DNA from: Glaciimonas sp. PAMC28666
GTDB lineage: Bacteria; Pseudomonadota; Gammaproteobacteria; Burkholderiales; Burkholderiaceae_D
Length of the DNA: 64,000 bases
Direction of reading: 5' to 3'
Assembly: GCF_016917355.1 (NCBI RefSeq)
Contig: NZ_CP070304.1
Location: 4,712,001-4,776,000, forward strand
Within the stretch, counting starts at the first letter, position 1; each line of letters opens with the position of its first letter. Under the pieces are notes generated by a model, which did no database searches, was not told where the DNA came from, and saw only the letters and a list, made by a program, of their open reading frames with translations. Position numbers and translations under genes: made by a program. Positions 1-11,314 of this stretch are shown here, piece after piece.

Positions 1-1374
1 ATGTTTGGTGCGATACAGTTGTGCTGGCAATGGCAGATTAAGCCCTGCGGTGCCAACTGTCGCAGCGTTTCCACCCAAGGTGCCTGGCGCATAGATATTA
101 TCCGCTGCAATAACGGCAGGATCAGCCACGCTGTCGATACGGAAATCTTGTCCCGGATTCATCGATTCGCTATAGGTGCGCCATGTTAATCCGGCCGCAG
201 TCAGTGCGTTGAACAGGTTGGGCCGGCCCACGATGTTATGCGAGGCTCCGCCTGTGGCACAATTGGTCGGCGCAACCGGATTCGCTATAAATGGTGACTT
301 CGCCAGTCCTGGCTGCGTGTTATCTGGCAATGGCAAGTCTTGCGGGGCATTGGGACCGGTCGCCGCACAGTTCCATTGGTTGTCATCGGTAATACCAAAA
401 TCGTCTGCCCCGCCCAGCGCCGTGTAGTTCGGTTCGCTTGGGTTACCTGTTGCATAGTAGGTCGTGAGCTGATTACCGGCTTTCAAATAACCGTTGATTT
501 TTGGTGCGAAGGCCGAATTCAGAATCGACGACGATGCTTTGTTTTCCAGCATGACGATAAAGATATGGTCATAACGCGGGATGCCTTCGACGTTAAAGGC
601 GGCTTGCTGCGATTGAAGGAATGTAATCGGCGAACGGGTGTCCGTCACCGTGGCCGTTGCCGCCGTCACGTTAGCGAGACCTTTGAGCCGAGGATCGCCG
701 CCTGGCACTGCTAAAGCGTCGGGAAACAAATCACCTCGATCCAGCTTGGTAATCGCGAAAGCAAAACGATTGGACAGCGCATTTGATTCGCTGATCATTA
801 TTTTTTGCGTCACGCCGGAGGCTGTATTGACATCGCTTAGGATGCTAGTGACGGGCACACCTAAACGCGTCGCCAGATTTTGCTTCTCGGCGGCATAGGT
901 ACTGCTATTGGCTTCCATCTGGCGCGCTACTTCCGAGGATAGCGGCCCGACCACTATCGCGCTGCCTTGTTCGTTCACCTGGTCAATTGTCGCCCGGAAT
1001 ACCGTCCGCGTGAGGACCTTCGCCCCGGTCGCGGTATTGATGGCAGTAGTTCCGGTATCAACTAAAACGGGTTGGACCGATGCGCTTTTTAAACTGAAAT
1101 GTCCTGTTGCGTCAGTCAGTACTGGATTTTCGCCCGGATCACACTTTCCATTGTTATTGGCGTCGACGCACACCATCGCGCCCTGATAATATCCCGCCAG
1201 TATCGTCGGGTCCGTAGTACTCCCCGGCTTGAATGCACTAGCGGTGACGACGCCGCCCATTTGTATGGTCCCACTGCTGACGCTATTACCGCCATTGCCG
1301 CAGCCAGTGAGCACGGAGGCCACTGCCAATACAGATAAAGATAAATTAAATACATTTCGTTTTACCACTATCAT
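1..1374 (-). CDS. Phosphoesterase-family lipoprotein (3' end beyond window)
   Basis: Read on the minus strand from ATG at 1374 (AGGGAG ribosome site 5 bases upstream); it stays open to base 1, giving 458 codons without the C-terminus. A signal sequence ends in a lipobox (VLTGC, Cys25), so an exported lipoprotein is likely. Around residues 60-75 there is a calcium-loop-like DANNNGKCDPGE segment. Residues about 265-285 read YDHIFIVMLENKASSS, the start of the PF04185 phosphoesterase domain (acid phosphatase / phospholipase C-like), followed by ALGGADDFGITDDNQW. Enzyme substrate cannot be told. The remaining metal ligands lie outside the window. Confidence 0.8.
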   Translation of the reverse strand, partial: MIVVKRNVFNLSLSVLAVASVLTGCGNGGNSVSSGTIQMGGVVTASAFKPGSTTDPTILAGYYQGAMVCVDANNNGKCDPGENPVLTDATGHFSLKSASVQPVLVDTGTTAINTATGAKVLTRTVFRATIDQVNEQGSAIVVGPLSSEVARQMEANSSTYAAEKQNLATRLGVPVTSILSDVNTASGVTQKIMISESNALSNRFAFAITKLDRGDLFPDALAVPGGDPRLKGLANVTAATATVTDTRSPITFLQSQQAAFNVEGIPRYDHIFIVMLENKASSSILNSAFAPKINGYLKAGNQLTTYYATGNPSEPNYTALGGADDFGITDDNQWNCAATGPNAPQDLPLPDNTQPGLAKSPFIANPVAPTNCATGGASHNIVGRPNLFNALTAAGLTWRTYSESMNPGQDFRIDSVADPAVIAADNIYAPGTLGGNAATVGTAGLNLPLPAQLYRTKH

Positions 1375-1749
1375 ATGTACTCCCTTAAGAATGCAGTTGC
1401 GGTTCCAATAACTGAACGAAGCGCATTCTGACAGTTCTAAATGGGAGATTTATGAACGTTTTATGACATCTACTTTTTTGTTGTGTTTAAGCTTGAATCC
1501 GATTTTTCAAATATTACAGCCGCACACATAGCGTGCCTGGGATATCGACATTGGCGAATCAGGGGATGCTTGATGTGATGTGATGTGATGTGAAGCAAGA
1601 GCAACCTATCGCAGCACGCTCCCAGGTTGTTGAATGGGACGGGAACGTACTGGTGGCCATGTTGGCCAGAGGTTGATGTCAATAACAAGTGAGCCGAAGT
1701 AAGCCAACGTGCGCCAAAGTTAGCCATACAGGCCCACTTGAAATAAAGC
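1375..1749. other. Intergenic region with a short 5-base tandem repeat
   Basis: No convincing gene here. It carries the promoter side of the phosphoesterase gene and the 3' flank of the transporter gene. At 1571-1593 the unit TGATG is repeated four times plus a partial copy. At about 1689-1725 there is a loose run of roughly 10-base AGCCNAAGT-like units. Confidence 0.5.
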
Positions 1750-3132
1750 CTATTTCGTGTTTTTACTCTGCGCGGATTGTTTGACTAACAGAGCGGCTGC
1801 GGCAATCAAGCCGGCGACAGCCAGAATCGAAAAAATACCGCCAATTCCAAACTGACGGCGCGCCAGTTCAGCCACCAGAAACGAGCCAGCGATTCCCCCG
1901 AAACGTCCCAAACCCAACATCCATGCAACGCCGGTCGCGCGTCCCTGCGTCGGATAAAATGCTGCAGCAAGGGCCGGCATCGATGACTGTGCGGTATTCA
2001 TCAATGTTCCGCCTACAAACACGACTAACATCAGGGCGCCCACATTACCGGTGACCTGACCAATCGCGTAGATGCAGACTGCGGTTAGCGCATAGCACAC
2101 GGCGATCACGCGGTTAGCATTGAATCGATCCATCAGCCACCCGCACAATATGGCACCTACGCCACCTAATGGAAACAAGGCGGAAACCAGCGTAGCCGTC
2201 TTCGGTGCCAATCCCGCATCTTTCAGCAACAGCGGCATCCAGTTGATGAGCGCGTAGAAAATCACCAGGCCCATGAAGTAGGTCAACCAAAGCATCACAG
2301 AACCGGTGATGTAAGGACGCGAGAGCACCACACTGGCACCGCTTCTGGCGTTGCCGGTGATGTTCTTTTCGCTCATGATGAACGATCGGGCATCGCCCAA
2401 GGTTGCGGATACGCGGCTGAGAGCAGCACGTATGCGTGCAGCAGGTTGGCCCTTTGCGACCATGTAGCGTACTGACTCGGGCAAAAAATACAGCATCATC
2501 ACGGCCAGCAGCAAAGGTGCTATACCACCAGCGAGCAACACACTGCGCCAGCCCCACTGGGGAATCATCCAGGCAGCGAGAAAACCACCACATGCAGCAC
2601 CGAGAGGAAAGCCACAAAACATGGCGTTGGTGAGAGTTGAACGGCGTTGATCAGGGCAGTATTCACTCATTAGTGTGACTGCGCTCGGCATGGCGGCACC
2701 AAGTCCTAATCCGGTCAGGAAGCGCAAAGCAGTGAGTTGTCCCAAATTCGGAGCAAACGATGACCACGTACAAGCCACGCCGAACAAAAGAACCGAGATG
2801 CTCAATACCAGCTTGCGGCCCATTCGATCAGCCAGCGGTCCGGCAATCAACGCACCGGCCGCCAGGCCAAATAACGCCGCGCTTAAAACCGGTGCAAGAT
2901 CTGGTCTTGTCATGCCCCACTCTTTCAGCAGCGATGGAGCGATGAACCCAATCGCGGCGGTATCGAAGCCATCCAATAAAACGACGATAAAACACAATGC
3001 AAAGATTAACCATTGAAACCGCGAGAACGGGTGCTGGTTAAGAAAGTCCTGGACATTAACGCTTTGCGCGTTGGAACCGGCTACTGCCGGCGGTGTTGCA
3101 CCCTTTTCAGAGAGGGCGTTGTTCTGGTGCAT
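1750..3132 (-). CDS. pcaK: 4-hydroxybenzoate / aromatic acid:H+ symporter (MFS, AAHS family)
   Basis: A 460-residue, 12-helix MFS permease. The N-terminal helix reads LDGFDTAAIGFIAP, the aromatic-acid signature of the AAHS family (TC 2.A.1.15), followed by the loop 2-3 motif GPLADRMGRK. I chose ATG at 3132 because AGGAG lies 7 bases upstream; a longer reading adds 27 unlikely residues. It sits about 200 bases downstream of pobA on the same strand, so import of 4-hydroxybenzoate is the natural role. Substrate is inferred from family and neighbour; protocatechuate or other benzoates are possible. Confidence 0.85.
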   Translation of the reverse strand: MHQNNALSEKGATPPAVAGSNAQSVNVQDFLNQHPFSRFQWLIFALCFIVVLLDGFDTAAIGFIAPSLLKEWGMTRPDLAPVLSAALFGLAAGALIAGPLADRMGRKLVLSISVLLFGVACTWSSFAPNLGQLTALRFLTGLGLGAAMPSAVTLMSEYCPDQRRSTLTNAMFCGFPLGAACGGFLAAWMIPQWGWRSVLLAGGIAPLLLAVMMLYFLPESVRYMVAKGQPAARIRAALSRVSATLGDARSFIMSEKNITGNARSGASVVLSRPYITGSVMLWLTYFMGLVIFYALINWMPLLLKDAGLAPKTATLVSALFPLGGVGAILCGWLMDRFNANRVIAVCYALTAVCIYAIGQVTGNVGALMLVVFVGGTLMNTAQSSMPALAAAFYPTQGRATGVAWMLGLGRFGGIAGSFLVAELARRQFGIGGIFSILAVAGLIAAAALLVKQSAQSKNTK

Positions 3133-3334
3133 GAAGTGTCTCCTATTATTATTAAATTTTGGCATTGATATGCCTATTGTCAGTGCAAAACCGGTACCGC
3201 AATTGCTATCCATTCCAAGGAATGAATCGAGGAACAGCGACCGAATGATTGATGATTAATGCATGCACTACGTCGATGCATGCTGTCTTAATATTAACCC
3301 TCCTTTGGCCGCGATTCGGAGTTTCTTAGCGCTT

Positions 3335-4636
<1,302 letters not shown>

Positions 4637-5530
4637 ATGAGAACGCCCGACATCCCGCAGTTCACGCTTTACGGCGAACTCGCCCCAATCAATTCTGCTG
4701 AATTCCTGCATATCGAATTGATTGAGACGCGCAGTCGTATGTACGACTGGCACATCGCCAGTCACACCCATCAAGGATTATTCCAGATAGTGTTTTTGCT
4801 GGGAGGGCAGGTCAAAGCCCGGATCGATAGCGCCACTTGGGATTGCACGGGTCCGACCGTCATCACCATTCATCCCTCGGTGGTGCATGGATTCGAGTTT
4901 TCGAAAGAAGCGCATGGCTTTGTGTTAACCATGGATCAAAGTCTCCTGTTCGGTACGAAGGCAACACAACATGACGACATTTTTTCCGACCTGTTTTTGG
5001 AACCCCTCGCAATTGACTTGTCCGCAGCACCCGAAATACGCCAGCGCATAGAGTCATTGCTAGGGCATTTAATGGCTGAGTTCGCCCGTCCGCTGGACGG
5101 TCACGCATTAATGCTGGACTGGCTGGCACGCAGCGTCTTACTGCTGTTATTACGCCAGCACACAGATTATCGCAGCGCTAACATCAGCGGACGAGATAGC
5201 TTCGAAACGTTCAGTCGCTTTCGGGCGCTGGTCGAAGCCCATTATCAAGAACAATGGAGCGTAGCGCAGTATGCCCATCAGCTGCATATCGCTGAGATTC
5301 GCCTAAACCGGTTATGCCTTAAATTGGGCGGAAAAACGGCCTTCGATATGGCACAGCACCGTCTGATGCTGGAGGCGCGACGCAAGTTAACCTATGTGCC
5401 AGCCAGCGTATCGAGTATCGCTTATGAACTCGGATTTCAGGACCCGGCATATTTTAGCCGCGCGTTCAAACGTCACACCGGGATGACGCCCAAACAATTC
5501 AGACAGCAAAGTGTATCGGCAGAACCCTGA
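4637..5530 (+). CDS. pobR: AraC-family activator of 4-hydroxybenzoate hydroxylase
   Basis: A 297-residue regulator with an N-terminal cupin-like sensing domain (residues about 15-120, including HIASHTHQGLFQIVFLLGGQ) and a C-terminal double helix-turn-helix (SVAQYAHQLHIAEIRLNRLC and IAYELGFQDPAYFSRAFKRHTGMTP split over residues 205-290). This matches the AraC-type PobR of Pseudomonas and Azotobacter rather than the IclR-type PobR of Acinetobacter. I chose the ATG at 4637 over an upstream GTG at 4508 that lies next to the pobA start and has no ribosome site. Divergent from pobA, as expected for a 4-hydroxybenzoate-responsive activator. Confidence 0.9.
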   Translation: MRTPDIPQFTLYGELAPINSAEFLHIELIETRSRMYDWHIASHTHQGLFQIVFLLGGQVKARIDSATWDCTGPTVITIHPSVVHGFEFSKEAHGFVLTMDQSLLFGTKATQHDDIFSDLFLEPLAIDLSAAPEIRQRIESLLGHLMAEFARPLDGHALMLDWLARSVLLLLLRQHTDYRSANISGRDSFETFSRFRALVEAHYQEQWSVAQYAHQLHIAEIRLNRLCLKLGGKTAFDMAQHRLMLEARRKLTYVPASVSSIAYELGFQDPAYFSRAFKRHTGMTPKQFRQQSVSAEP

Positions 5531-5685
5531 TGAAGACAGTATCAAGATTAGCCGTTGACGGGTGCCCCTTTAATTGCATCTTACCGCCCTATCTTTCAGC
5601 TAACTTTTTTTGCCAATAATAAAGCGCAGCAAGTATTATTTGCGCAACGCGCATCTGCGAAAAAAATGAATACACAGGAGGTACT

Positions 5686-6225
5686 TTGATAAATACACAA
5701 TTCGAGCAAAAATTGTCATACGATGGCGTCGCTCGTGCGCTGCACTGGCTAACGGTACTTTTGATCTCGGCGCAATTTGTCATCGGATGGCTCATGGACG
5801 ATGTCGATCGCAATACCAAAGTTGAGGGCGGCATCTGGTGGCATCTCTTCGTTGGCGGAGCATTGATCCTCGTCATTTTCATTCGCGTGGTTTGGCGTTT
5901 AACCCATTCACCACCCCCAAGTAGATTGACACCCCTGCTTCGTTTTCTATCGGGAGCAACCCACTTTCTTTTGTATGCTGCGCTGGTTGTCACACCGCTT
6001 CTAGGATGGGCAAACGCCTCATCTCGCGGTTGGGTCGTGCGGATTTTAAATATAATTCCCTTGCCTGCGCTGACAGCCAAAGGTTCACCTCTGGGGCATT
6101 CAATGGGAGACGTGCATGGTGTTATGGCCTGGGTACTTTTCGCGCTAATTGTTTTGCACGTCTCTGCTGCATTATTTCACCGCTTCGTTTTAAAAGACCA
6201 GGTGATGGGCAGAATGATTCGCTAA
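5686..6225 (+). CDS. Cytochrome b561 (di-heme membrane cytochrome)
   Basis: A 179-residue four-helix inner-membrane protein of the bacterial cytochrome b561 family (CybB-like). Candidate haem ligands are the His in ARALHWL (helix 1), WWHLFVGG (helix 2), ATHFLLYA (helix 3) and VLHVSAALFHRF (helix 4). The family passes electrons from ubiquinol, in E. coli to superoxide or oxygen. Start is TTG at 5686 with AGGAGG 4 bases upstream. An overlapping seven-codon frame, ATG at 5665 to TGA at 5686-5688, may be chance. It is convergent with icd. Confidence 0.9.
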   Translation: MINTQFEQKLSYDGVARALHWLTVLLISAQFVIGWLMDDVDRNTKVEGGIWWHLFVGGALILVIFIRVVWRLTHSPPPSRLTPLLRFLSGATHFLLYAALVVTPLLGWANASSRGWVVRILNIIPLPALTAKGSPLGHSMGDVHGVMAWVLFALIVLHVSAALFHRFVLKDQVMGRMIR

Positions 6226-6292
6226 TAACGCGAGAGATGAACGTTGATCGCGTTCCCCTGCAGGCGAAATAAAATAAAAAGGAAGATTAATA

Positions 6293-6321
6293 CAAAAAAC
6301 GATGCGGAGACGAACGTCTCC
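6293..6321 (-). terminator. Putative terminator of icd
   Basis: Perfect stem GGAGACG-AA-CGTCTCC at 6306-6321. On the minus strand it is followed by a run of six T (6294-6299). A second GC-rich stem (GACGGCC/GGCCGTC, 6332-6355) lies between it and the icd stop codon, so both may fold in the transcript. Confidence 0.5.
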
Positions 6322-6434
6322 TGCGAACGCCGACGGCCAACGGCCAACGGCCGTCAAAAATAACAAGCCGGTAACGGATCTGCAACCATCACGGCGCAGA
6401 CCCGGATTACCCTATTTACTTACGTAACCTAAGT

Positions 6435-8669
6435 TCAGGCTTGTGCAGCTTTCAACGCAGCATTAAACGTCGCGCTAGGCCGCATGACCGCTTTGATCTT
6501 GTCAAGATCAATCAGGAAGTAACCACCGATATCCACCGGTTTGCCTTGCACCGCCTTGAACTCAGCTGCGATTTTTTCCTCGTTGTCCGTGAGGGACTTG
6601 GCTAACGGGGCAAAATGCGCTTGCAATTGCGCATCTTCGGTCTGCTGCGCCAATGCTTGAGCCCAATACATCGCCAGATAGAATTGGCTGCCGCGATTGT
6701 CGAGTTCACCGGTCCGTGGTGATGGCGATTTATTGTTATCGAGCAATTTTCCGGTGGCGTCATCGAGCGTTTTGGCCAGGATTTTAGCTTTATTGTTGTC
6801 GGTTTTGATGCCGACATCTTCCAGAGAAACAGCCAGTGCCAGGAATTCGCCTAACGAATCCCAGCGCAGGTGATTTTCCTCGACCAGTTGCTTGACGTGC
6901 TTCGGGGCAGAACCGCCGGCACCAGTTTCAAACATACCGCCACCTGCCATCAAAGGCACGATGGAGAGCATTTTGGCGCTGGTACCCAGTTCCATAATCG
7001 GGAACAAATCGGTCAGATAATCGCGGAGAATGTTACCGGTCACCGAGATGGTGTCCTTGCCGCGGATGACACGTTCCAGGGTGTATCGCATGGCGCGAAC
7101 CTGAGACATGATCTGAATATCGAGGCCCGAAAGATCGTATTCTTTCAGGTAAGTTTTGACCTTCTTGATCAATTCGGCTTCGTGTGGGCGGTACTCGTCC
7201 AGCCAAAAAACCGCTGGCATGCCGGATAGCCGGGCGCGTGTTACCGCTAATTTTACCCAGTCACGGATCGGTTCATCCTTGACCTGACACATACGCCAGA
7301 TATCGCCCTCTTCCACATTTTGCTCTAACAATACGTTGCCCTCAGAATCGACAATGCGCGCTACGCCATCGCCAGGCACTTCGAAGGTTTTGTCATGCGA
7401 ACCATATTCTTCCGCTTTTTGCGCCATCAGGCCAACGTTCGGCACCGTGCCCATCGTAGTCGGATCAAAAGCGCCGTTAGTTTTGCAGAAGTTAATCATC
7501 TCCTGATAGATCCGGGCAAACGTGCTTTCCGGAATCACAGCCTTGGTGTCTTTTGGACGGCCATCTGCGCCCCACATCTTGCCGCCAAGACGAATCATGG
7601 CAGGCATCGAAGCGTCCACGATCACGTCGTTAGGTGCGTGCAAATTGGAGATGCCTTTGGCTGAATCAACCATGGCCAGTTCTGGACGATGTTCGTGACA
7701 GGCATGCAAATCGAGTATGACTTCATCTCGTTTCGATTCCGGCAATGTCGCGATCTTGTCATAGACACTGCTGAGACCGTTGTTGGCGTTGACGCCGAGC
7801 TCTTCGAATAACTTTTCATGCTTGGCAAAAGCGTCTTTGTAGAAAATCTTCACCGCATGGCCGAAAACGATCGGATGCGAGATTTTCATCATTGTTGCTT
7901 TAACGTGAAGCGAGAACATGACGCCGGTTTCGAGGGCGTCTTCCATCTGCTCTTCGTAGAACTTGCACAGCGCCTTCTTGCTCATGAACATGCTGTCAAT
8001 GATTTCGCCCTTGAGTAGCGATACTTTGCTTTTCAATACAATGATCTCACCGCTCTTGGTGACGAGTTCCATTTTGACGTCACATGCCTTGTCCAGCGTC
8101 AGGCACTTTTCGCTGGCATAGAAATCGCCACCGTGCATATGTGAAACATGGGTGCGGGATGCCGGGCTCCATTTAGACATGGAGTGCGGATTCTTGCGTG
8201 CGTAACGTTTGACGGCAGCAGGCGCGCGACGGTCCGAGTTTCCTTCGCGCAATACCGGATTGACCGCGCTTCCCAAGGCCTTTGAATACCGCTTGAGAAT
8301 CGATTTCTCTTCATCGGTCTTCGGATCTTCAGGGAAATCGGGAATGGCGTAGCCTTTTCCCTGTAGTTCCCGGATAGCAGCAACCAACTGAGGGACCGAA
8401 GCGCTAATGTTAGGCAGCTTGATAATATTGGTATCCGGCTCCTGAGTGAGGCGACCCAATTCGCCCAAATTGTCTGGCACTTTCTGGTCTGCGGTCAGGC
8501 AATCTGGAAATTCTGCAAGAATCCGTGCGGAAACCGAGACGTCGCTCTTGACGATGTCGATAGCGGCGGGCGCGGTAAATGTCCTGATGATAGGTAGGAA
8601 AGAACAAGTTGCCAGGCGCGGCGCTTCGTCAGTAAGCGTGTAGATGATGGTTGATTTACCTGCAGTCAC
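6435..8669 (-). CDS. icd: Isocitrate dehydrogenase (NADP+), monomeric type
   Basis: A 744-residue enzyme of the monomeric isocitrate dehydrogenase family (about 740 residues, unrelated in length to the 45-kDa dimeric enzyme). It decarboxylates isocitrate to 2-oxoglutarate in the TCA cycle, making NADPH. Family-specific segments include the N-terminal [32 protein letters not shown], and [10 protein letters not shown] near the C-terminus. The start is a GTG at 8669 with AGAGGA about 5 bases upstream. It is transcribed alone towards cytochrome b561. Confidence 0.96.
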   Translation of the reverse strand: MTAGKSTIIYTLTDEAPRLATCSFLPIIRTFTAPAAIDIVKSDVSVSARILAEFPDCLTADQKVPDNLGELGRLTQEPDTNIIKLPNISASVPQLVAAIRELQGKGYAIPDFPEDPKTDEEKSILKRYSKALGSAVNPVLREGNSDRRAPAAVKRYARKNPHSMSKWSPASRTHVSHMHGGDFYASEKCLTLDKACDVKMELVTKSGEIIVLKSKVSLLKGEIIDSMFMSKKALCKFYEEQMEDALETGVMFSLHVKATMMKISHPIVFGHAVKIFYKDAFAKHEKLFEELGVNANNGLSSVYDKIATLPESKRDEVILDLHACHEHRPELAMVDSAKGISNLHAPNDVIVDASMPAMIRLGGKMWGADGRPKDTKAVIPESTFARIYQEMINFCKTNGAFDPTTMGTVPNVGLMAQKAEEYGSHDKTFEVPGDGVARIVDSEGNVLLEQNVEEGDIWRMCQVKDEPIRDWVKLAVTRARLSGMPAVFWLDEYRPHEAELIKKVKTYLKEYDLSGLDIQIMSQVRAMRYTLERVIRGKDTISVTGNILRDYLTDLFPIMELGTSAKMLSIVPLMAGGGMFETGAGGSAPKHVKQLVEENHLRWDSLGEFLALAVSLEDVGIKTDNNKAKILAKTLDDATGKLLDNNKSPSPRTGELDNRGSQFYLAMYWAQALAQQTEDAQLQAHFAPLAKSLTDNEEKIAAEFKAVQGKPVDIGGYFLIDLDKIKAVMRPSATFNAALKAAQA

Positions 8670-8942
8670 GGTGATCCTCTTGTCGTTGTGTGTCTTGTTA
8701 ATGTATCGATGTGCCGTCTCGTTGGACGGCGCTCCCTGTCGCCATTCACGATAACTTGCTCAATTAATCTGTAATGCACTTTCAGGGAGAAATATTTCAC
8801 AATGCGAAATGCCATATCATCGCGATATGATAAGTTTACTCGCACTTCGGCCACTTCGGTAAAAGCGCTCAAGAAAAAATCGGCGAATGTCTCCAGCGAC
8901 ATTGCTGCGACATCACTTTATGCCGCTTCTGGGCGGCAATAT

Positions 8943-8967
8943 CTTAAGGGTCGCTTAATTCTTTAAG
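8943..8967 (+). promoter_or_regulatory. PmrA/QseB-like response-regulator box upstream of the two-component operon
   Basis: CTTAAG (8943-8948), five bases, CTTAAT (8954-8959), then TC and TTTAAG (8962-8967). The half-sites repeat every 11 bases, as expected for an OmpR-family dimer. The same CTTAAG-N5-CTTAAT-TCTTT stands in front of the degP-like gene at 11151. It lies about 80 bases before the regulator start, so autoregulation is likely. The 377-base gap 8670-9046 holds no convincing gene otherwise. Confidence 0.7.
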
Positions 8968-9046
8968 GTTAAACTCTTCAAAATACGCATTTTTTGCTCC
9001 GCGTCATAAAGTTCGCCTCAAGTGACTTAAATTAAGGAAAACTCCC

Positions 9047-9727
9047 ATGCGTCTGTTATTGGTCGAAGATGATCTGATGGTCGGTGAAGCCGTGCGCAAG
9101 GGGCTACGATTGGATGGATTTGCGGTGGATTGGGTGCAGGACGGCAAAACTGCCGAAGCCGCAGTCGCACAGGAAGATTATGAATTGCTCCTGCTTGATC
9201 TTGGATTGCCGAAAAAAAATGGCCTGGAGGTGTTGAAGTCGCTGCGGGCACATGGCTGCCGGATTCCCGTTTTGGTCCTGACGGCACGGGATGCCATATC
9301 GGATCGGGTCGCGGGGCTGGATGCCGGTGCGGATGATTATTTGATTAAACCGTTCGATCTGGAAGAGTTGGCAGCACGCATTCGCGCCTTATTGCGACGC
9401 CAATCCGGGCGCGCCGATCCCATTATCGAAGTTGGTCACGTCACGCTAAATCCCGCCACGCATGAGGTGCGGCTCCAAGGCAGCGAAGTTAGCCTGTCAG
9501 CGCGTGAATTTGCGCTGTTACGGGCTTTTTTGGACCGGCCCGGTGCGGTACTGTCACGGGCGCAGCTGGAGGAAAAGCTGTACGGCTGGGATGACAGTAT
9601 CGAGAGTAACGCAGTGGAAGTGTATATCCATGCATTACGTAAAAAGTTGGGCAGTGATTTCATTAAGAATGTGCGCGGCGTCGGCTATATGGTCAATAAC
9701 CCGGTCAATAAAGCGGCGTCCAAATGA
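9047..9727 (+). CDS. OmpR-family response regulator (QseB/PmrA/TctD-like)
   Basis: 226 residues. The receiver domain (1-115) has the acidic pair EDD at 7-9, phosphoacceptor Asp51 (LLLLDLGLP) and Lys near 101 (DDYLIKPF). The winged-helix output domain follows (about 125-220), ending VRGVGYMV. ATG at 9047 is preceded by AAGGAAAAC. The stop overlaps the next gene by 4 bases (ATGA), so kinase and regulator are co-translated. Two matching CTTAAG-N5-CTTAAT boxes, here and before the protease gene, suggest it controls its own operon and the protease. Confidence 0.93.
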   Translation: MRLLLVEDDLMVGEAVRKGLRLDGFAVDWVQDGKTAEAAVAQEDYELLLLDLGLPKKNGLEVLKSLRAHGCRIPVLVLTARDAISDRVAGLDAGADDYLIKPFDLEELAARIRALLRRQSGRADPIIEVGHVTLNPATHEVRLQGSEVSLSAREFALLRAFLDRPGAVLSRAQLEEKLYGWDDSIESNAVEVYIHALRKKLGSDFIKNVRGVGYMVNNPVNKAASK

Positions 9728-11064
9728 AGTCTATACGCAGCAATTTGCTTTTATGGTTAGCGCTAGGATTGAGCGGCGCCATTTTGCTGGCAGGGATAGC
9801 GCTCTACTTTCAAGCGCGTAGCGAAGCTAATGCATTGTTCGACTATCAAATGAAACAGATCGTCGCCTCGTTACCACGGCAGGCCTTTTCTCCTATTGAT
9901 TCCGATCACGACGTTGCGCCAGAGTTAACCGACGACATCATGATTCAGATTTGGGACAATACCGGCGTGGTCATTTACCATTCGCATACGCGGGCAACGC
10001 TTCCGTTGCAGGCCGAACTTGGCTTTACCAATATTCAACAAAATAACGGCATCTGGCGGGTGTATAGCGCTCAGATCGGTCATACCGTGGTGCAAGTTGC
10101 ACAGCCACAAAGGGCGCGACAAATCGTTGCGGCGCAAATGGCCGTCAGGACCGTTGCCCCGTTACTCTTGCTTCTCCCTTTGATGGGGTTACTGATCTGG
10201 GTGGTCATCGGGCGCGGGCTGGCACCCATCAAGCGCGCAGCTGCGGAAGTCCAGACACGCGATTTCCATTCGCTGGCGGCGATTGAGGATGCTGGTCTGC
10301 CGCAAGAGATACAACCGTTGACGCAAGCTCTTAATGATCTGTTGGCCCGGCTCGGCGTGGCGATCAATGCACAGCGCGCCTTTGTCGCTGATGCAGCGCA
10401 TGAACTGCGAACCCCGCTCACGGCGCTGCGGTTACAGGTTCAGCTTGCGGAACGTGCGGTCAGTGATGTCGATCGACAAGCATCCTTCTCGGACCTTAAA
10501 CGAGGACTGGAACGTGCAACGCACCTGCTAACGCAATTGCTCACTCTGGCGCGCCAGGAACCGGGCGCGTTCGAGCCGGCGTTTGCGGACACTGACCTGA
10601 CAGCGTTGCTTCAATCCGTAGTGGGTGATTTTTCTACCGCTGCGGTCGCCCGCAATATCGATCTTGGCATCACCACCGCCACGCAGGCGACTATCTTGGG
10701 AAACGTGGACGCGTTACGCGTGCTGTTCAATAATCTGGTCGATAACGCGCTGTGTCACACGCCAGAACATGGCGTCATTGACGTATCGATCACCGCGGAC
10801 CTTGATGCGGTAACAGTGACTGTACGGGATAGCGGACCCGGCATACCGGACGCGGATCTTCCTCGGGTGTTTGATCGCTTCTATCGCGCGTCTGTCAATC
10901 AGCGGCAATTTCATGGAAGCGGATTAGGTCTGGCCATCGTCAAACAGATAGCGGACGCCCACCACGCGACGGTGACCTTGAGCAACGTCATAAACCCAGG
11001 CAATACCGTCCACACCAGCAACGCCGTTACCGGCTTAGGCGCAAGCGTACGCTTTGAGGTTTGA
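9724..11064 (+). CDS. Sensor histidine kinase (QseC/PmrB-like), partner of the preceding regulator
   Basis: 446 residues with two transmembrane segments (about 7-27 and 140-163) flanking a periplasmic sensor of about 110 residues. A HAMP-like linker follows, then a HisKA H-box FVADAAHELRTPLTAL (phosphorylated His near residue 226). The ATPase domain shows N-box NLVDNALCHT, G1 DSGPGIP, F-box FDRFYR and G2 HGSGLGLAIV. The architecture matches QseC/PmrB-type kinases. It overlaps the regulator gene by 4 bases. The signal is not evident; a DegP-like gene downstream points to envelope stress. Confidence 0.93.
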   Translation: MKSIRSNLLLWLALGLSGAILLAGIALYFQARSEANALFDYQMKQIVASLPRQAFSPIDSDHDVAPELTDDIMIQIWDNTGVVIYHSHTRATLPLQAELGFTNIQQNNGIWRVYSAQIGHTVVQVAQPQRARQIVAAQMAVRTVAPLLLLLPLMGLLIWVVIGRGLAPIKRAAAEVQTRDFHSLAAIEDAGLPQEIQPLTQALNDLLARLGVAINAQRAFVADAAHELRTPLTALRLQVQLAERAVSDVDRQASFSDLKRGLERATHLLTQLLTLARQEPGAFEPAFADTDLTALLQSVVGDFSTAAVARNIDLGITTATQATILGNVDALRVLFNNLVDNALCHTPEHGVIDVSITADLDAVTVTVRDSGPGIPDADLPRVFDRFYRASVNQRQFHGSGLGLAIVKQIADAHHATVTLSNVINPGNTVHTSNAVTGLGASVRFEV

Positions 11065-11150
11065 AGAACTATGCATGGCGGCAACCAGCAAAAAAAGAAT
11101 CGACGACTAAATTGCATATTTTTTTAATTTTGTATGCTTTTTTGTAAGTT

Positions 11151-11172
11151 CTTAAGTCTGGCTTAATTCTTT
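11151..11172 (+). promoter_or_regulatory. Second PmrA/QseB-like box, upstream of the DegP-like protease
   Basis: CTTAAG (11151-11156), TCTGG, CTTAAT (11162-11167), then TCTTT. Apart from the five-base spacer this is identical over 17 bases to the box at 8943. It lies 143 bases before the protease ATG and 86 bases after the kinase stop. Confidence 0.7.
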
Positions 11173-11314
11173 GAATTTATGCTGTATTGCACGGGATGTT
11201 TGTTTCCGCGTCGGTCATCATTTGCTGACCTGGCACTTTGTGATTCGGTGCCTGGCAGCAAGACTGATGAGATGGCGGAGCGACAGAACCCATCCACTTT
11301 CAAAGGAGTGCAGC

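Noticed and set aside
1571-1593. TGATG tandem repeat considered as a phase-variation tract
   Set aside because: It is not inside a coding gene and is distant from the nearest start codon (about 200 bases), with only four units.
2114-2617. 167-codon minus-strand frame inside the AAHS transporter gene
   Set aside because: Out-of-frame shadow of the transporter gene; composition is Arg/Cys/His-rich and lacks any domain.
8666-8902. 78-codon minus-strand frame upstream of icd
   Set aside because: Overlaps the icd start, has no ribosome site and no recognisable family; more likely promoter-region sequence.
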